The notes below the pieces were generated by a model. That model had not been told where the DNA came from, did not search any database, and was given only the letters and a program-made list of their open reading frames with translations. Positions 16,567-25,406 of a stretch of DNA of 50,855 bases are shown here, piece after piece (position 1 is the first letter of the stretch; each line of letters opens with the position of its first letter). Source of the stretch: Oscillospiraceae bacterium (GTDB lineage Bacteria > Bacillota > Clostridia > Oscillospirales > Acutalibacteraceae). Position numbers and translations under genes: made by a program. The stretch is taken from assembly GCA_015066295.1 (NCBI GenBank), contig SVOR01000010.1, positions 1 to 50,855 on the forward strand. Reading direction: 5' to 3'.

Positions 16567-18067
16567 TTTCTTCTTTTGTGACGATTTTGCTCATTAGCAG
16601 AAAAACAAAATATAATATGAGTGAAAAAACGGCAACCAGGCCGACGTACATAAGGTCGGATAAAAAAAGACGTGAAAAAACCGATGAGAAAAAAAGCGTT
16701 ATGCCAACCGCATAAAAACTCGGCAATAAAACAGCATTTAACAAATCAAGCTTTATTTTTGCCTCGCGGATAAGTCGTATTAGATTTAACAGACAGGTAA
16801 AAAGGTTGCTTAAATACATTATTGCAATAAAGCCCGCCTCGCCGTATATGGGCAAAAGAAAGAAAATTAACACAATTCGAGCCGACGAGTCTATAACCGA
16901 GTGGCGAAAGGTGGCCATCTGTAAATCAAGTCCCTTTAAAATGCCGTCGCTTATGCTATCAAGATACATAAGCGGCACTAAGGGCGCCAAATATTTAATA
17001 AGGCGACCAACCGACGCGTCATTATATATAATTCTGCCAAGCGGTTCGCCACAGATAAAAAACAGTGCGCCGAAAACGAGACCGATAAGCAGTGTTATTT
17101 TTATGACCTGCGAAACGAGTCGCGAAATTATTTTGCGGTTAGAGGTTGCGGCTGCCTCGCTGATTTCGGGAATAAGTAGGGTAGTAATGGCGCCAAGCAG
17201 GGTAGAAGGAAAAAATAAAATTGGCAGCGCCATACCCTTTATCATACCGAAAAAGGAGAGCGCCGAAGCGTTTGTTATGCCAAATTCAACCAACTTTTTT
17301 GGCACAAGTATGTTTTCTAAGGTGCGAAGCCCCGAATTTATGTAGCGTCCGCTTGTAATTGGGCCTGCAATGTGTAATATTTTCTTAAAAACCGAAAAGG
17401 GTGGAGCGGCGCGGCCGTTTAAGGTGGCGAGATTATTTGTGTCGCTTCGGTAAAAAAGATAAAGGTATATGCAGGATGCGGCTTCGGCTATGGTGTCACC
17501 AAGCAATACGGCGGCACAGGAGTAGGCGATACCGTGCTGCCCAAAGCGACCGACCAAGAAAAAGACCGAGACGATGCGAATTATCTGTTCGAAAATCTGC
17601 GCCGAGCTTGGCGGCAGAGTTTTGCGTCGTGCGATAAAATATCCCTTAATACAGGATGAAACGCCCATAAAGAAAAGCGAAAAGCTGAGGGCGCGCAGCG
17701 AAGCGGCGGCATCCGTATTGCCAATAAGAAAGCGTGCGATGGGGGATGCAAAGACAAAAATCGCAAGGCAGGAAGCGGCGGCTATAAATATTGTTAGCGA
17801 AAAGGAGCGCCGCATTATCTTTTTAACGCCGCGCCGACTTCCTAAAATCAGTTCATCGGCAACAAGGCGTGTGACGGCGGTTGAAATTCCACCCGTCGCA
17901 AAGGTTGCAACGAGCACGTAAAATGAAAAAACGAGCTGATAAAGCCCGATACCCTCACTGCCAATGCGCTTTGCGAGCCAAATTTTAAAGAAAACACCAA
18001 GCAAGCGTAATATTAGCGAGGTAATGGTCAACACCAGTGCATTTTTTATAAAAACAACCTTTTTCAC
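16547..18067 (-). CDS. SpoVB/MurJ-like polysaccharide flippase
   Basis: A polytopic membrane protein of about 506 residues in the MOP flippase superfamily, closest in pattern to stage V sporulation protein B (N-terminus KKVVFIKNALVLTITSLILRLLG, then GLYQLVFSFY). Such proteins are thought to move lipid-linked precursors for cortex, peptidoglycan or polysaccharide. The chosen start is the GTG at 18067 with AGGTGA six bases upstream; a GTG three codons earlier lacks a good site. It is monocistronic and divergent from rarA. Assignment as true SpoVB rather than another flippase is inference. Confidence 0.85.
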   Translation of the reverse strand: MKKVVFIKNALVLTITSLILRLLGVFFKIWLAKRIGSEGIGLYQLVFSFYVLVATFATGGISTAVTRLVADELILGSRRGVKKIMRRSFSLTIFIAAASCLAIFVFASPIARFLIGNTDAAASLRALSFSLFFMGVSSCIKGYFIARRKTLPPSSAQIFEQIIRIVSVFFLVGRFGQHGIAYSCAAVLLGDTIAEAASCIYLYLFYRSDTNNLATLNGRAAPPFSVFKKILHIAGPITSGRYINSGLRTLENILVPKKLVEFGITNASALSFFGMIKGMALPILFFPSTLLGAITTLLIPEISEAAATSNRKIISRLVSQVIKITLLIGLVFGALFFICGEPLGRIIYNDASVGRLIKYLAPLVPLMYLDSISDGILKGLDLQMATFRHSVIDSSARIVLIFFLLPIYGEAGFIAIMYLSNLFTCLLNLIRLIREAKIKLDLLNAVLLPSFYAVGITLFFSSVFSRLFLSDLMYVGLVAVFSLILYFVFLLMSKIVTKEEIQGLVR

Positions 18068-18083
18068 CTGTATCACCTAATGA

Positions 18084-18112
18084 TTGAAATTTCTTTTAAA
18101 AAGTAGTAGAAT
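18084..18112 (+). promoter_or_regulatory. Promoter of rarA
   Basis: TTGAAA (18084-18089), a 17-bp spacer and TAGAAT (18107-18112), followed by AAAGGAG before the start codon. Confidence 0.6.
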
Positions 18113-18143
18113 AAAATATATATATTAAAGGAGAAAGATTGTT

Positions 18144-19415
18144 ATGCCAAGTCCGTTAGCCGACCGAGTAAGACCGAAAAGCATAGACGAAGTGTGCGGC
18201 CAGCATCATCTGCTTGATGAAGGCAAGGTTTTAAGGCGAATTATAGAGTCGGGGCAGATGCCTAATTTGATTTTTTACGGTCCGTCGGGTGTCGGAAAGA
18301 CGACGGTTGCCAATATTATTGCCGAAAAATGCGGCAAAAAGCTGTATCATCTTAATGCTACAACGGCGTCAACCGCCGATATTAAGGCAATTATTGATAG
18401 TCTTAATACGATAGAAGCGGTTGGCGGAGTTTTGTTGTATCTTGACGAAATTCAGTATTTTAATAAAAAGCAACAGCAAATCCTACTGCAATATATTGAG
18501 AACGGCGACATTACGCTTATTGCATCGACAACCGAAAATCCGTATTTTTACGTTTATAACGCAATTCTTAGCCGTTCCACAGTTTTTGAATTTAAAACGC
18601 TACTCGCTGAGGATATCGTGCCGGTATTAAAGCGCGCTATCACAGTTTTAGAGGGCGAGATGAAGGTTGCCATCGCGGTTTCCGACGAAAATCTTAAAAA
18701 AATCGCACGCTCGGCGGCGGGTGACGTAAGAAGGGCGCTTAATACGCTTGATTTATGCACCTTAACCGCAAGCATAACCGACGGTAAGGCGCAGATTACT
18801 GATGAAACGGTTGAGCAATTGCTTGCTAATTCCTCGGTGCGCTATGACCGTGAGGGCGACGAGCATTATGATATAGTTTCGGCTTATCAGAAGTCCATGC
18901 GAGGCAGCGACCCCGATGCCGCAATCTATTACTTAGGCAGATTGCTGGCGGCGGGTGATATACAAAGCGCTTGCAGACGTCTGCTTGTTTGCGCTAATGA
19001 GGACGTGGGACTCGCGTACCCGCAAATAATACCGATTGTAAAGGCGGCTGTCGATACTGCACTGCAGGTCGGTATGCCTGAAGCCAGAATACCGCTTGCT
19101 AATGCCGTAATACTTGTGGCAACAAGCCCTAAATCAACAACGGGTCACGATGCGATAAACGAGGCTATGGCAGATATTGAAAAGGGAATTGGCGGCGATA
19201 TACCAAGGCACCTTCAAAATAAGCATTTTGATGGGGAAGACGCCAAGGTAAAAGGTCAGCATTATCTTTATCCGCATAGCTTTCCAAACCATTACGTCGA
19301 GCAGCAGTATTTGCCCGACCGGATAAAGAATAAAAAGTATTATAAGTTCGGCGACAATGCAACAGAGCAAAAATTCGCAGAATATTGGAATAAAATAAAG
19401 AAAAATGGTAAATAA
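18144..19415 (+). CDS. rarA: Replication-associated recombination protein RarA (MgsA)
   Basis: An AAA+ ATPase of 423 residues acting at stalled replication forks, related to clamp loaders and to yeast Mgs1/human WRNIP1. Walker A GPSGVGKTT is at 46-54, Walker B LLYLDEIQYF near 94, and the sensor region STTENPYF follows. The conserved C-terminal MgsA part includes LANAVILVATSPKS and LYPHSFPNHYV. AAAGGAG precedes the ATG. Monocistronic. Confidence 0.95.
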   Translation: MPSPLADRVRPKSIDEVCGQHHLLDEGKVLRRIIESGQMPNLIFYGPSGVGKTTVANIIAEKCGKKLYHLNATTASTADIKAIIDSLNTIEAVGGVLLYLDEIQYFNKKQQQILLQYIENGDITLIASTTENPYFYVYNAILSRSTVFEFKTLLAEDIVPVLKRAITVLEGEMKVAIAVSDENLKKIARSAAGDVRRALNTLDLCTLTASITDGKAQITDETVEQLLANSSVRYDREGDEHYDIVSAYQKSMRGSDPDAAIYYLGRLLAAGDIQSACRRLLVCANEDVGLAYPQIIPIVKAAVDTALQVGMPEARIPLANAVILVATSPKSTTGHDAINEAMADIEKGIGGDIPRHLQNKHFDGEDAKVKGQHYLYPHSFPNHYVEQQYLPDRIKNKKYYKFGDNATEQKFAEYWNKIKKNGK

Positions 19416-19491
19416 TGGCAAAATATAAAAGTTTTGTATAATTGGCGCAAAGAAGCAAATGATATAGGTAAAATTACGTGAAGGTGTTTTT

Positions 19492-19854
19492 ATGGTTTTG
19501 CGATTGCTTATATCATTTTTAGTTGGTGGGTTTATCTGTTTTATAGGACAGATTTTAATTGATTATACAAAGCTTACACCCGCGAGAATTTTGGTATCCT
19601 ACGTTGTTGCAGGCGTTGCGCTAACGGCGATTGGCGTATACGAGCCTATTGTGCGCTTCGCAGGTGCCGGCGCAACCGTGCCGCTTACCGGCTTCGGTTA
19701 CAGCCTCGCCAAAGGCGTTCAGACAGCGGTTACCGATTGTGGACTTATTGGCGCTTTCACAGGCGGCCTTACCGCAACCGCCGCAGGTATTGCAACTGCA
19801 ATAACGATGGGTCTGCTGATGAGCCTGATATTTCGTTCCGGTGACAAATCTTGA
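19492..19854 (+). CDS. spoVAE: Stage V sporulation protein AE (SpoVAE)
   Basis: A 120-residue membrane protein with three or four helices and the diagnostic segment AGAGATVPLTGFGYSLAKG (residues 57-75). SpoVA proteins form the channel that moves dipicolinic acid into the spore. spoVAC and spoVAD, normally adjacent, are absent on both sides. GAAGG lies before the ATG. No clear sigma-G promoter was recognised. It ends at a strong terminator. Confidence 0.9.
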   Translation: MVLRLLISFLVGGFICFIGQILIDYTKLTPARILVSYVVAGVALTAIGVYEPIVRFAGAGATVPLTGFGYSLAKGVQTAVTDCGLIGAFTGGLTATAAGIATAITMGLLMSLIFRSGDKS

Positions 19855-19882
19855 CATAAGACTTCTAAAAAAGCGCTAATTT

Positions 19883-19917
19883 AAAAGCGTCTCATCATTA
19901 AAGATGGGACGCTTTTT
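19883..19917 (+). terminator. Terminator after spoVAE
   Basis: A 14-bp stem (19883-19896 with 19903-19916, one G-U pair) and a T-run, abutting the parS site. Confidence 0.88.
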
Positions 19918-19933
19918 TGTTTCACGTGAAACA
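19918..19933. other. parS centromere site 1
   Basis: TGTTTCACGTGAAACA, a perfect 16-bp palindrome identical to the Bacillus parS consensus. It lies 100 bp upstream of parA and directly after the T-run of the spoVAE terminator. ParB binds here and spreads. Confidence 0.95.
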
Positions 19934-19971
19934 TTGGACATATTTGTTAGCTGACAAATTGCGCTTTTTTC

Positions 19972-20000
19972 TTTACCTTTTGGCACAGCTATGCTATAAT
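19972..20000 (+). promoter_or_regulatory. Promoter of parAB
   Basis: TTTACC (19972-19977), 17 bp, TATAAT (19995-20000), with a TGC extension before the -10 box. Confidence 0.7.
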
Positions 20001-20032
20001 TATGTTAAAGAAAGAAAAAAGTGGTGACTAAA

Positions 20033-20806
20033 ATGGGTAAAATCATAGCGGTTGTTAACCAAAAGGGCGGCGTTGGCAAGACGACAACGGCGGTAAACCT
20101 GGTTGCAGGCATAGGTAATGCAGGCAAAAAGGTGCTTTTGATTGACGCAGACCCGCAGGGAAACTCAACAAGTGGATACGGTATAAACAAGCGCGATGTG
20201 GTGTTTTCGTCGTATGATTTGCTTATCGGCTCGCAAAAGGCCGACGTAACTATAAGGGCGACCACCTTTAAGAACGTTGATATAATACCTGCAAATATGG
20301 ACCTTGCGGGCGCAGAGGTTGAGCTTATAAGTATAGAAAACCGTGAATCGCAGTTAAAAAGAGCGTTAGCATTGGTGAGAGAGAAGTATGATTACATATT
20401 TATTGACTGTCCGCCGTCGCTTGGCCTTATAACTATTAACGCATTAACCTGCGCCGATACGTTGCTTGTACCGATTCAGTGCGAATATTATGCAATGGAA
20501 GGTCTATCACAGCTTATGGCGAGCGTACGCCAGATAAAAAGACTTTACAACAGCGGCCTTGAATTAGAGGGCGTATTGCTTACTATGTATGACGCAAGAC
20601 TCAATTTAACACAGCAGGTAGTCGAAGAAATAAAGAAATTTTTTGCAAATAAGCTTTATGAAACAAAGATACCGCGAGCGGTAAGGCTTTCAGAGGCGCC
20701 GAGCTACGGTATGCCTATTCAATATTACGACCGTCGCTGTAAGGGCGCAAAGGCGTACGATGAGCTGGCAAAAGAGTTTATTCGTCGCAATAATCGACAC
20801 TTTTAA
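20033..20806 (+). CDS. parA: Chromosome partitioning ATPase ParA (Soj)
   Basis: A 257-residue deviant Walker ATPase that drives origin segregation with ParB and modulates DnaA. The motif KGGVGKTTT (residues 11-19) includes the signature lysine Lys11; DADPQGNST follows near residue 40. The ATG at 20033 is chosen because GGTGA sits six bases before it and the protein then begins MGKIIAVVNQ as in homologues; GTG codons at 20021 and 20024 are alternatives. First gene of the parAB operon. Confidence 0.95.
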   Translation: MGKIIAVVNQKGGVGKTTTAVNLVAGIGNAGKKVLLIDADPQGNSTSGYGINKRDVVFSSYDLLIGSQKADVTIRATTFKNVDIIPANMDLAGAEVELISIENRESQLKRALALVREKYDYIFIDCPPSLGLITINALTCADTLLVPIQCEYYAMEGLSQLMASVRQIKRLYNSGLELEGVLLTMYDARLNLTQQVVEEIKKFFANKLYETKIPRAVRLSEAPSYGMPIQYYDRRCKGAKAYDELAKEFIRRNNRHF

Positions 20807-20821
20807 TGGGAGGGAACAGTA

Positions 20822-21673
20822 ATGCAGAATAAAAAAGGTGGTCTTGGCAGAGGTCTTGACGCATTATTTAACGATAATTCTACCGACAGAAACGATTTAA
20901 TTGAGGTAAAACTCATAGATATCGAGCCTAACAAGGAGCAGCCGCGTAAAACCTTTGACGAAAAGGCGCTGTCAGAGCTTGCAGACAGCATAAGAGAACA
21001 CGGCCTATTACAGCCGATAATCGTTAAACCGCTTACAAACGGTACATACCGCATTATCGCGGGCGAGCGTCGTTGGAGAGCAAGCCGAATTGCAGGACTC
21101 GAAACGGTACCCGCAATAATTAAAGATTTTGACGATAAAGAGGTTATGGAGGTTGCTTTAATCGAAAACCTGCAGCGTGAGGACCTTAATCCCGTCGAAG
21201 AGGCTATGGGTTACCGTTCTTTAATGGACACCTTCGGTATGACGCAGGAACAGGTTGCCGAAAGGGTTGGCAAATCGCGTTCTGCCGTTGCTAATGCGCT
21301 GCGACTTCTCAATTTAAGACCGCAGGAGCTTGAGCTTTTAAAGCTTGGCAAGATTACCGCAGGCCATGCAAGGGCTTTATTGTCGGCCGCAGACGCACTA
21401 ACGCGAGAGGAAATGCTCGAAAAGGCGCTCAACGGCGCATCGGTTCATGATTTAGAGCGTATTGCACGTGCTTCACAAAAAAGAAAGGGCAATCGCGAGC
21501 CGTCAATGTCGGGCACAGGTTTTTATGCTGAGGTTGAGCTTGCGCTTAAAGAGGCGTTGCACCGAAAGGTTAAGGTTACCAAGCTTGGCGAGGGCCACGG
21601 CGCAATAACCATAGAATTCTTTGGCGACGAGGAACTGCGCGATATAGCTGCAAAGCTCGGAAAAATGTATTAA
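20822..21673 (+). CDS. parB: Chromosome partitioning protein ParB (Spo0J)
   Basis: A 283-residue CTP-dependent DNA clamp that loads at parS. The N-terminal KGGLGRGLDALF is the segment that stimulates ParA. The CTP-binding motif GERRWRA is at 81-87, ENLQREDLNP near 112, and a helix-turn-helix around 140-165. GGGAGGG precedes the ATG. Perfect parS sites lie before parA and directly after parB. Confidence 0.96.
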   Translation: MQNKKGGLGRGLDALFNDNSTDRNDLIEVKLIDIEPNKEQPRKTFDEKALSELADSIREHGLLQPIIVKPLTNGTYRIIAGERRWRASRIAGLETVPAIIKDFDDKEVMEVALIENLQREDLNPVEEAMGYRSLMDTFGMTQEQVAERVGKSRSAVANALRLLNLRPQELELLKLGKITAGHARALLSAADALTREEMLEKALNGASVHDLERIARASQKRKGNREPSMSGTGFYAEVELALKEALHRKVKVTKLGEGHGAITIEFFGDEELRDIAAKLGKMY

Positions 21674-21676
21674 AAG

Positions 21677-21712
21677 AAAAAAAGGATGTTTCACGTGAAA
21701 CATCCTTTTTTT
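21677..21712. terminator. parS site 2 embedded in a bidirectional terminator
   Basis: A 36-bp perfect palindrome whose centre is TGTTTCACGTGAAACA (21687-21702). Its flanks AAAAAAAGGA and TCCTTTTTTT turn the parS core into a terminator hairpin with T-tracts on both strands. It separates parB from the convergent ybaK and overlaps the ybaK stop codon. Confidence 0.93.
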
Positions 21713-22178
21713 AATCAACAATAACATCTGTAAAAGAGGCGTTTATATATGCGCAAAGCTCTGTGGGTGACAGTTCTACCTGTTTGCCGACACGTCCCGC
21801 GCTTACAAATATGGTATCGAATTGCTCGGCGCTGCAGTGTATTACCGTTTTAAAGGGTTTTTTCATACCGATTGGAGAGCAACCGCCGTGTATATAGCCG
21901 GTAAGGGGAAGCAGTTCCTTTTGTTTAAGCATTGAAATTGCTTTAACGCCAACCGCCTTTGCCGCTTTCTTGAGGTCCAGCGTTTCAGCAACGGGCACGC
22001 AGAAAACAAAGTGGGCACCGTTGTTTGCTACGGTTACAAGAGTTTTAAAGACATGTTCGGGGTTTTCGCCGAGCATTTCGGCGATTAGCGTACCTTCGGT
22101 CACGCTTTGGTCGTATTCAAAAGCGTTGTATTTAATTTTCTGTCTGTCGAGCAGACGCATAACGTTTGTTTTTTCCAT
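21711..22178 (-). CDS. ybaK: Cys-tRNA(Pro)/aminoacyl-tRNA deacylase YbaK
   Basis: A 155-residue trans-editing enzyme that removes Cys wrongly attached to tRNA-Pro. It has the YbaK/ProX-like fold pattern: VFKTLVTVANNGAHFVFCVPV, then KAAKAVGVKAISML, and the GYIHGGCSPIGMKK loop near residue 95 that includes the conserved glycines and Pro. It starts with ATG at 22178. The specific substrate is a family-based assignment. Confidence 0.9.
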   Translation of the reverse strand: MEKTNVMRLLDRQKIKYNAFEYDQSVTEGTLIAEMLGENPEHVFKTLVTVANNGAHFVFCVPVAETLDLKKAAKAVGVKAISMLKQKELLPLTGYIHGGCSPIGMKKPFKTVIHCSAEQFDTIFVSAGRVGKQVELSPTELCAYINASFTDVIVD

Positions 22179-22216
22179 ATATCCCTCATAGGTTTACATA
22201 ATATAAATTATGTAAA

Positions 22217-23068
22217 CTAATCAAACAAAATATTAAATAAATCTGCAAGTTGATTCAGCGTCAGTTGTTCGCTGCGTACAGTCTCGGGAAGTCCAAGCTC
22301 TGTGAGTGCGGCTCTGATTTTATCTTTAGAAACGGAAAGCGAGTTTGAAACCGTGTTCACAAGTGTTTTTCTACGCTGTGCAAAGCAGGCCTTAACAAAT
22401 TTAAAGAAGCCCTTCTCGTCGTTAAGCTTTATGGGCGCTTCGTCGCGAATTTTAAGTCTTATAACCGCAGAATCAACGTTGGGTGGCGGCATAAAGCTTG
22501 TTCGGTCTACACCGAAAAGAATTTCGGCCTTTGCAAAATAGCTAACGGCCACCGTTACTGCGCCCGAATCACGTGTGCCCACCTCGGCGCAAAGGCGTTC
22601 GCCCGCCTCCTTTTGCACCATAACAGTTACTGAGTCAATGGGCAGTCGGCTTTCAAGCAGATGCATAATAATGGGTGAGGTTATATAATAGGGAAGGTTG
22701 GCGCAGACGCAAACCCTTTCGCAATCGGCAAACTCGTCCTTTATAATACCCTCGAGGTCAAGCTTCATAGCGTCGCCGAATATAACCTTGATATTATTAA
22801 ACTCGCCAAGCGTTTTTGGCAAGATTTTTTTAAGCCTCTCGTCAAGCTCGATAGCGACAACTCGTTTTGCACGTTTTGCCAATTCCTGTGTCAGAACTCC
22901 GACACCCGGTCCAATTTCCAACACGCCGGTATTTGGGTCGCATGCGGCGTCAGCCATAGCGGGACATACCGTATCATCAATAAGAAAGTTTTGGCCCAAC
23001 GATTTCTTAAAAGAAAAGCCTTCGCTTTTGAGCAGTCTTTCAAGGGTGTTTATATCGGCAAGATTCAA
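22217..23068 (-). CDS. rsmA: 16S rRNA dimethyladenosine transferase RsmA (KsgA)
   Basis: Dimethylates two adjacent adenines in helix 45 of 16S rRNA late in 30S assembly (283 residues). The N-terminal KKSLGQNFLID, the SAM motif LEIGPGVGVLT, and the catalytic NLPYYI motif are all present. The start chosen is TTG at 23068, six bases after AGAGGTG, giving the usual MNLADI beginning; a GTG three codons earlier would overlap the binding site. Loss of this enzyme is a known route to kasugamycin resistance in other bacteria. Confidence 0.94.
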   Translation of the reverse strand: MNLADINTLERLLKSEGFSFKKSLGQNFLIDDTVCPAMADAACDPNTGVLEIGPGVGVLTQELAKRAKRVVAIELDERLKKILPKTLGEFNNIKVIFGDAMKLDLEGIIKDEFADCERVCVCANLPYYITSPIIMHLLESRLPIDSVTVMVQKEAGERLCAEVGTRDSGAVTVAVSYFAKAEILFGVDRTSFMPPPNVDSAVIRLKIRDEAPIKLNDEKGFFKFVKACFAQRRKTLVNTVSNSLSVSKDKIRAALTELGLPETVRSEQLTLNQLADLFNILFD

Positions 23069-23138
23069 AAAAAGCACCTCTTTTTATAAGATAATTTAAT
23101 TATACTTGAAGCAAAAGGCAGTTGCAACAAAATTTTAG

Positions 23139-23167
23139 GTGACAAACCGAAAATAATATAGTATAAT
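23139..23167 (+). promoter_or_regulatory. Promoter of the hypothetical gene at 23202
   Basis: GTGACA (23139-23144), 17-bp spacer, TATAAT (23162-23167), 34 bp before the start codon. Confidence 0.6.
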
Positions 23168-23201
23168 CATATATGTTAAATAAATTTTGGAAGTGACAGT
23201 A

Positions 23202-23951
23202 ATGAATATTGAAAATTATAATGCGATTATTGCCGAAATGCAGGTTTTGCTTGACGGACAGAAGTTCGTGAAGGATGGCGATCTGTTTAAGAATGAAAAA
23301 AAGGCCGTAAAGGTATTTTACGATGAGGAAAAAACAACCTATAATATGGCGATTGCCGACGTAAGCGACGGTGCGGTTGGCGAGTTTAAGACCGTCAACA
23401 GCTGGCTCTTTGGCGCCGATCAGGGTGTGAAGGATGCTATGAGCGTTGGTGTCGATTTTGCCGATACTTTACGTTCATCGCTTGGCGTTAAGAAAAACAC
23501 TCGCAATGCTTCGGGCGACATAACATTGCCCACCACCGAGCGTGGCGACGGCATTACACAGACCACACTCACACAAAAGCTATTGGCTATATATCCTCAA
23601 TACAAGGAAACCTATAAGGCAGAGGTTGCCAAATACGGCAAGTTCTTATATCTTGATTTCTATACCCGTTATTTTGTGCCCGAAATAAAGGCGCTTCTCG
23701 AAAATGCTATTGCCAACCGCAAGCAGCTCAAAAAGGTTTTCGATATGTTTGAGGAAATTTACGTTGAGGGTGACTCGCTTGCAACCGATACCGTTGTAAT
23801 GCTAATTTCGGCAGCTATTTACGGCAACGAAAAGGCCACCGAGGCTGCCATTGCTCAAATGGGCGAGGATAAGCACCTAATCACATCGGTCAAGGAAATG
23901 CTTGCACAAATAAAATCAAACAAAAAGTTGGCCGCAGCACTTATAAAATAA
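23202..23951 (+). CDS. Hypothetical cytosolic protein
   Basis: I do not recognise the family. The product has 249 residues, no signal peptide and no membrane helix, and is acidic and rich in Lys and Ala. The N-terminal ~90 residues look like an alpha/beta domain. A Thr/Gly-rich linker near residues 100-120 (GDITLPTTERGDGITQTT) leads to an all-helical C-terminal half. The ATG at 23202 follows GGAAGTGA. It has its own promoter and terminator and sits divergent from rsmA. No function is proposed. Confidence 0.75.
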   Translation: MNIENYNAIIAEMQVLLDGQKFVKDGDLFKNEKKAVKVFYDEEKTTYNMAIADVSDGAVGEFKTVNSWLFGADQGVKDAMSVGVDFADTLRSSLGVKKNTRNASGDITLPTTERGDGITQTTLTQKLLAIYPQYKETYKAEVAKYGKFLYLDFYTRYFVPEIKALLENAIANRKQLKKVFDMFEEIYVEGDSLATDTVVMLISAAIYGNEKATEAAIAQMGEDKHLITSVKEMLAQIKSNKKLAAALIK

Positions 23952-23958
23952 TAAATTG

Positions 23959-23984
23959 ACCGACCGCTTCTGCGGTCGGTTTTA
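23959..23984 (+). terminator. Intrinsic terminator
   Basis: ACCGACCGC (23959-23967) and GCGGTCGGT (23972-23980), loop TTCT, short T-run. Confidence 0.8.
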
Positions 23985-23996
23985 AAGTGGAGAAAA

Positions 23997-25364
23997 ATGA
24001 ACAAAATTAAAAAATATTTAGGGGACGCGGCACTCTATCGGCAAATGGCAAAAATTGCCATACCGATTTCGCTCCAATCGCTCATAACGGTCGGCGTAAA
24101 CCTTGCCGATACCGTAATGCTAAGCGGTATGGGTGATGCACAGTTGTCGGCATCCTCGTTAGCTACACAATTTATAACAATATTCCATATTTGTTGCATG
24201 GGCATCGGCATGGGTGCCTCGGTTCTCACCTCACGTTTTTGGGGTATGAAAAACGAGAGCTCGCTTAAAATGGCAATAACCATAATGCTGCGTTTTTGCT
24301 TTATTTTTAGCCTTATTTTCACCGTTGCAACCATAATAGCGCCGACGCTTATTATGCGAATTTACACCAACGATTCCGCCATTATTTCTTATGGCGCGGT
24401 GTATTTAAGGTGGATGATACCAACCTATTTTTGCCTTGGTTTTTCGCTGACCTGCACAATAGTTTTGCGCAGCGTCGGTCAGGTTAAAATACCGCTTATA
24501 TGCTCGATTTTAGCATTTTTTATCAACATATTTTTCAACTGGGTGTTTATATTCGGTCACCTTGGCGCGCCACGTATGGAAATTGCGGGTGCGGCGCTCG
24601 GCACCTTAATAGCGCGTGTATTTGAATTGGTGTTTATTTGCGGATATTTCTTTTTTATCGATAAGAGTATTGCCTATCGACTGAAGGACCTCTTTATGAA
24701 ATGCCGTTCGATGCTTCGCGAGTATGTTAAAATCAGCATCCCCGTGCTTATCAGCGACGGTCTTTTAGCGTTGGGCAACAGCGCCGTTGCAACCGTTATG
24801 GGACATATTGGAGCGGCCTTTGTTGCCGCCAATTCGGTTACTACCGTCGTACAACAGTTAAGCTCGGTGTTAACGCAGGGCATATCTAATGCAAGCGGCA
24901 TTATTACAGGACACACAATGGGCAAGGGAGACCGCCAAAAAGCGCAAGAGCAGGGCTATGCCTTCTTGTTTATGGGCTTTGCAATAGGCTGTGTGGCGGC
25001 ACTTATTATTTTGCTTGTGCGTGACCCGATAATTGCCTTTTACAACGTTTCCCCCGAAGCGAAAACCATTGCAAAATCGCTTATGAACGCCATACTCTTT
25101 ATAATTATTTTCCAGGCGATGAATTCCATCTTAACAAAGGGCGTTTTGAGGGCCGGCGGTGACACAAGATTTTTAATGCTTGGCGATATACTCTTTTTGT
25201 GGGTGGCATCCATACCGCTTGGCGCACTTGCAGGACTTGTGCTTCATCTGCCGCCGTTTTGGATATATACCTTCTTAAAAATCGACCAGATAATAAAATG
25301 TATTTGGTGTTATTTTAGACTCAGAAGCGGCAAATGGCTTAAAAACATAAAACCGGCAGAATAA
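23997..25364 (+). CDS. MATE-family efflux transporter
   Basis: A 455-residue membrane pump with about 12 helices in two related halves, exchanging Na+ or H+ for organic cations or drugs. The N-terminal half begins RQMAKIAIPISLQSLITVGVNLADTVMLS, the classic MATE start; the second half begins near ISIPVLISDGLLALGNSAVATVMG. GTGGAG precedes the ATG. Substrate unknown. It converges on an ABC exporter gene across a shared terminator. Confidence 0.93.
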   Translation: MNKIKKYLGDAALYRQMAKIAIPISLQSLITVGVNLADTVMLSGMGDAQLSASSLATQFITIFHICCMGIGMGASVLTSRFWGMKNESSLKMAITIMLRFCFIFSLIFTVATIIAPTLIMRIYTNDSAIISYGAVYLRWMIPTYFCLGFSLTCTIVLRSVGQVKIPLICSILAFFINIFFNWVFIFGHLGAPRMEIAGAALGTLIARVFELVFICGYFFFIDKSIAYRLKDLFMKCRSMLREYVKISIPVLISDGLLALGNSAVATVMGHIGAAFVAANSVTTVVQQLSSVLTQGISNASGIITGHTMGKGDRQKAQEQGYAFLFMGFAIGCVAALIILLVRDPIIAFYNVSPEAKTIAKSLMNAILFIIIFQAMNSILTKGVLRAGGDTRFLMLGDILFLWVASIPLGALAGLVLHLPPFWIYTFLKIDQIIKCIWCYFRLRSGKWLKNIKPAE

Positions 25365-25374
25365 ACAAACAACA

Positions 25375-25402
25375 AACCCCTGATGATTTTTCATCAGGGG
25401 TT
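25375..25402. terminator. Bidirectional terminator
   Basis: AACCCCTGATGA (25375-25386) and TCATCAGGGGTT (25391-25402), perfect 12-bp stem, TTTT loop, between convergent genes. Confidence 0.88.
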
Positions 25403-25406
25403 ATTT

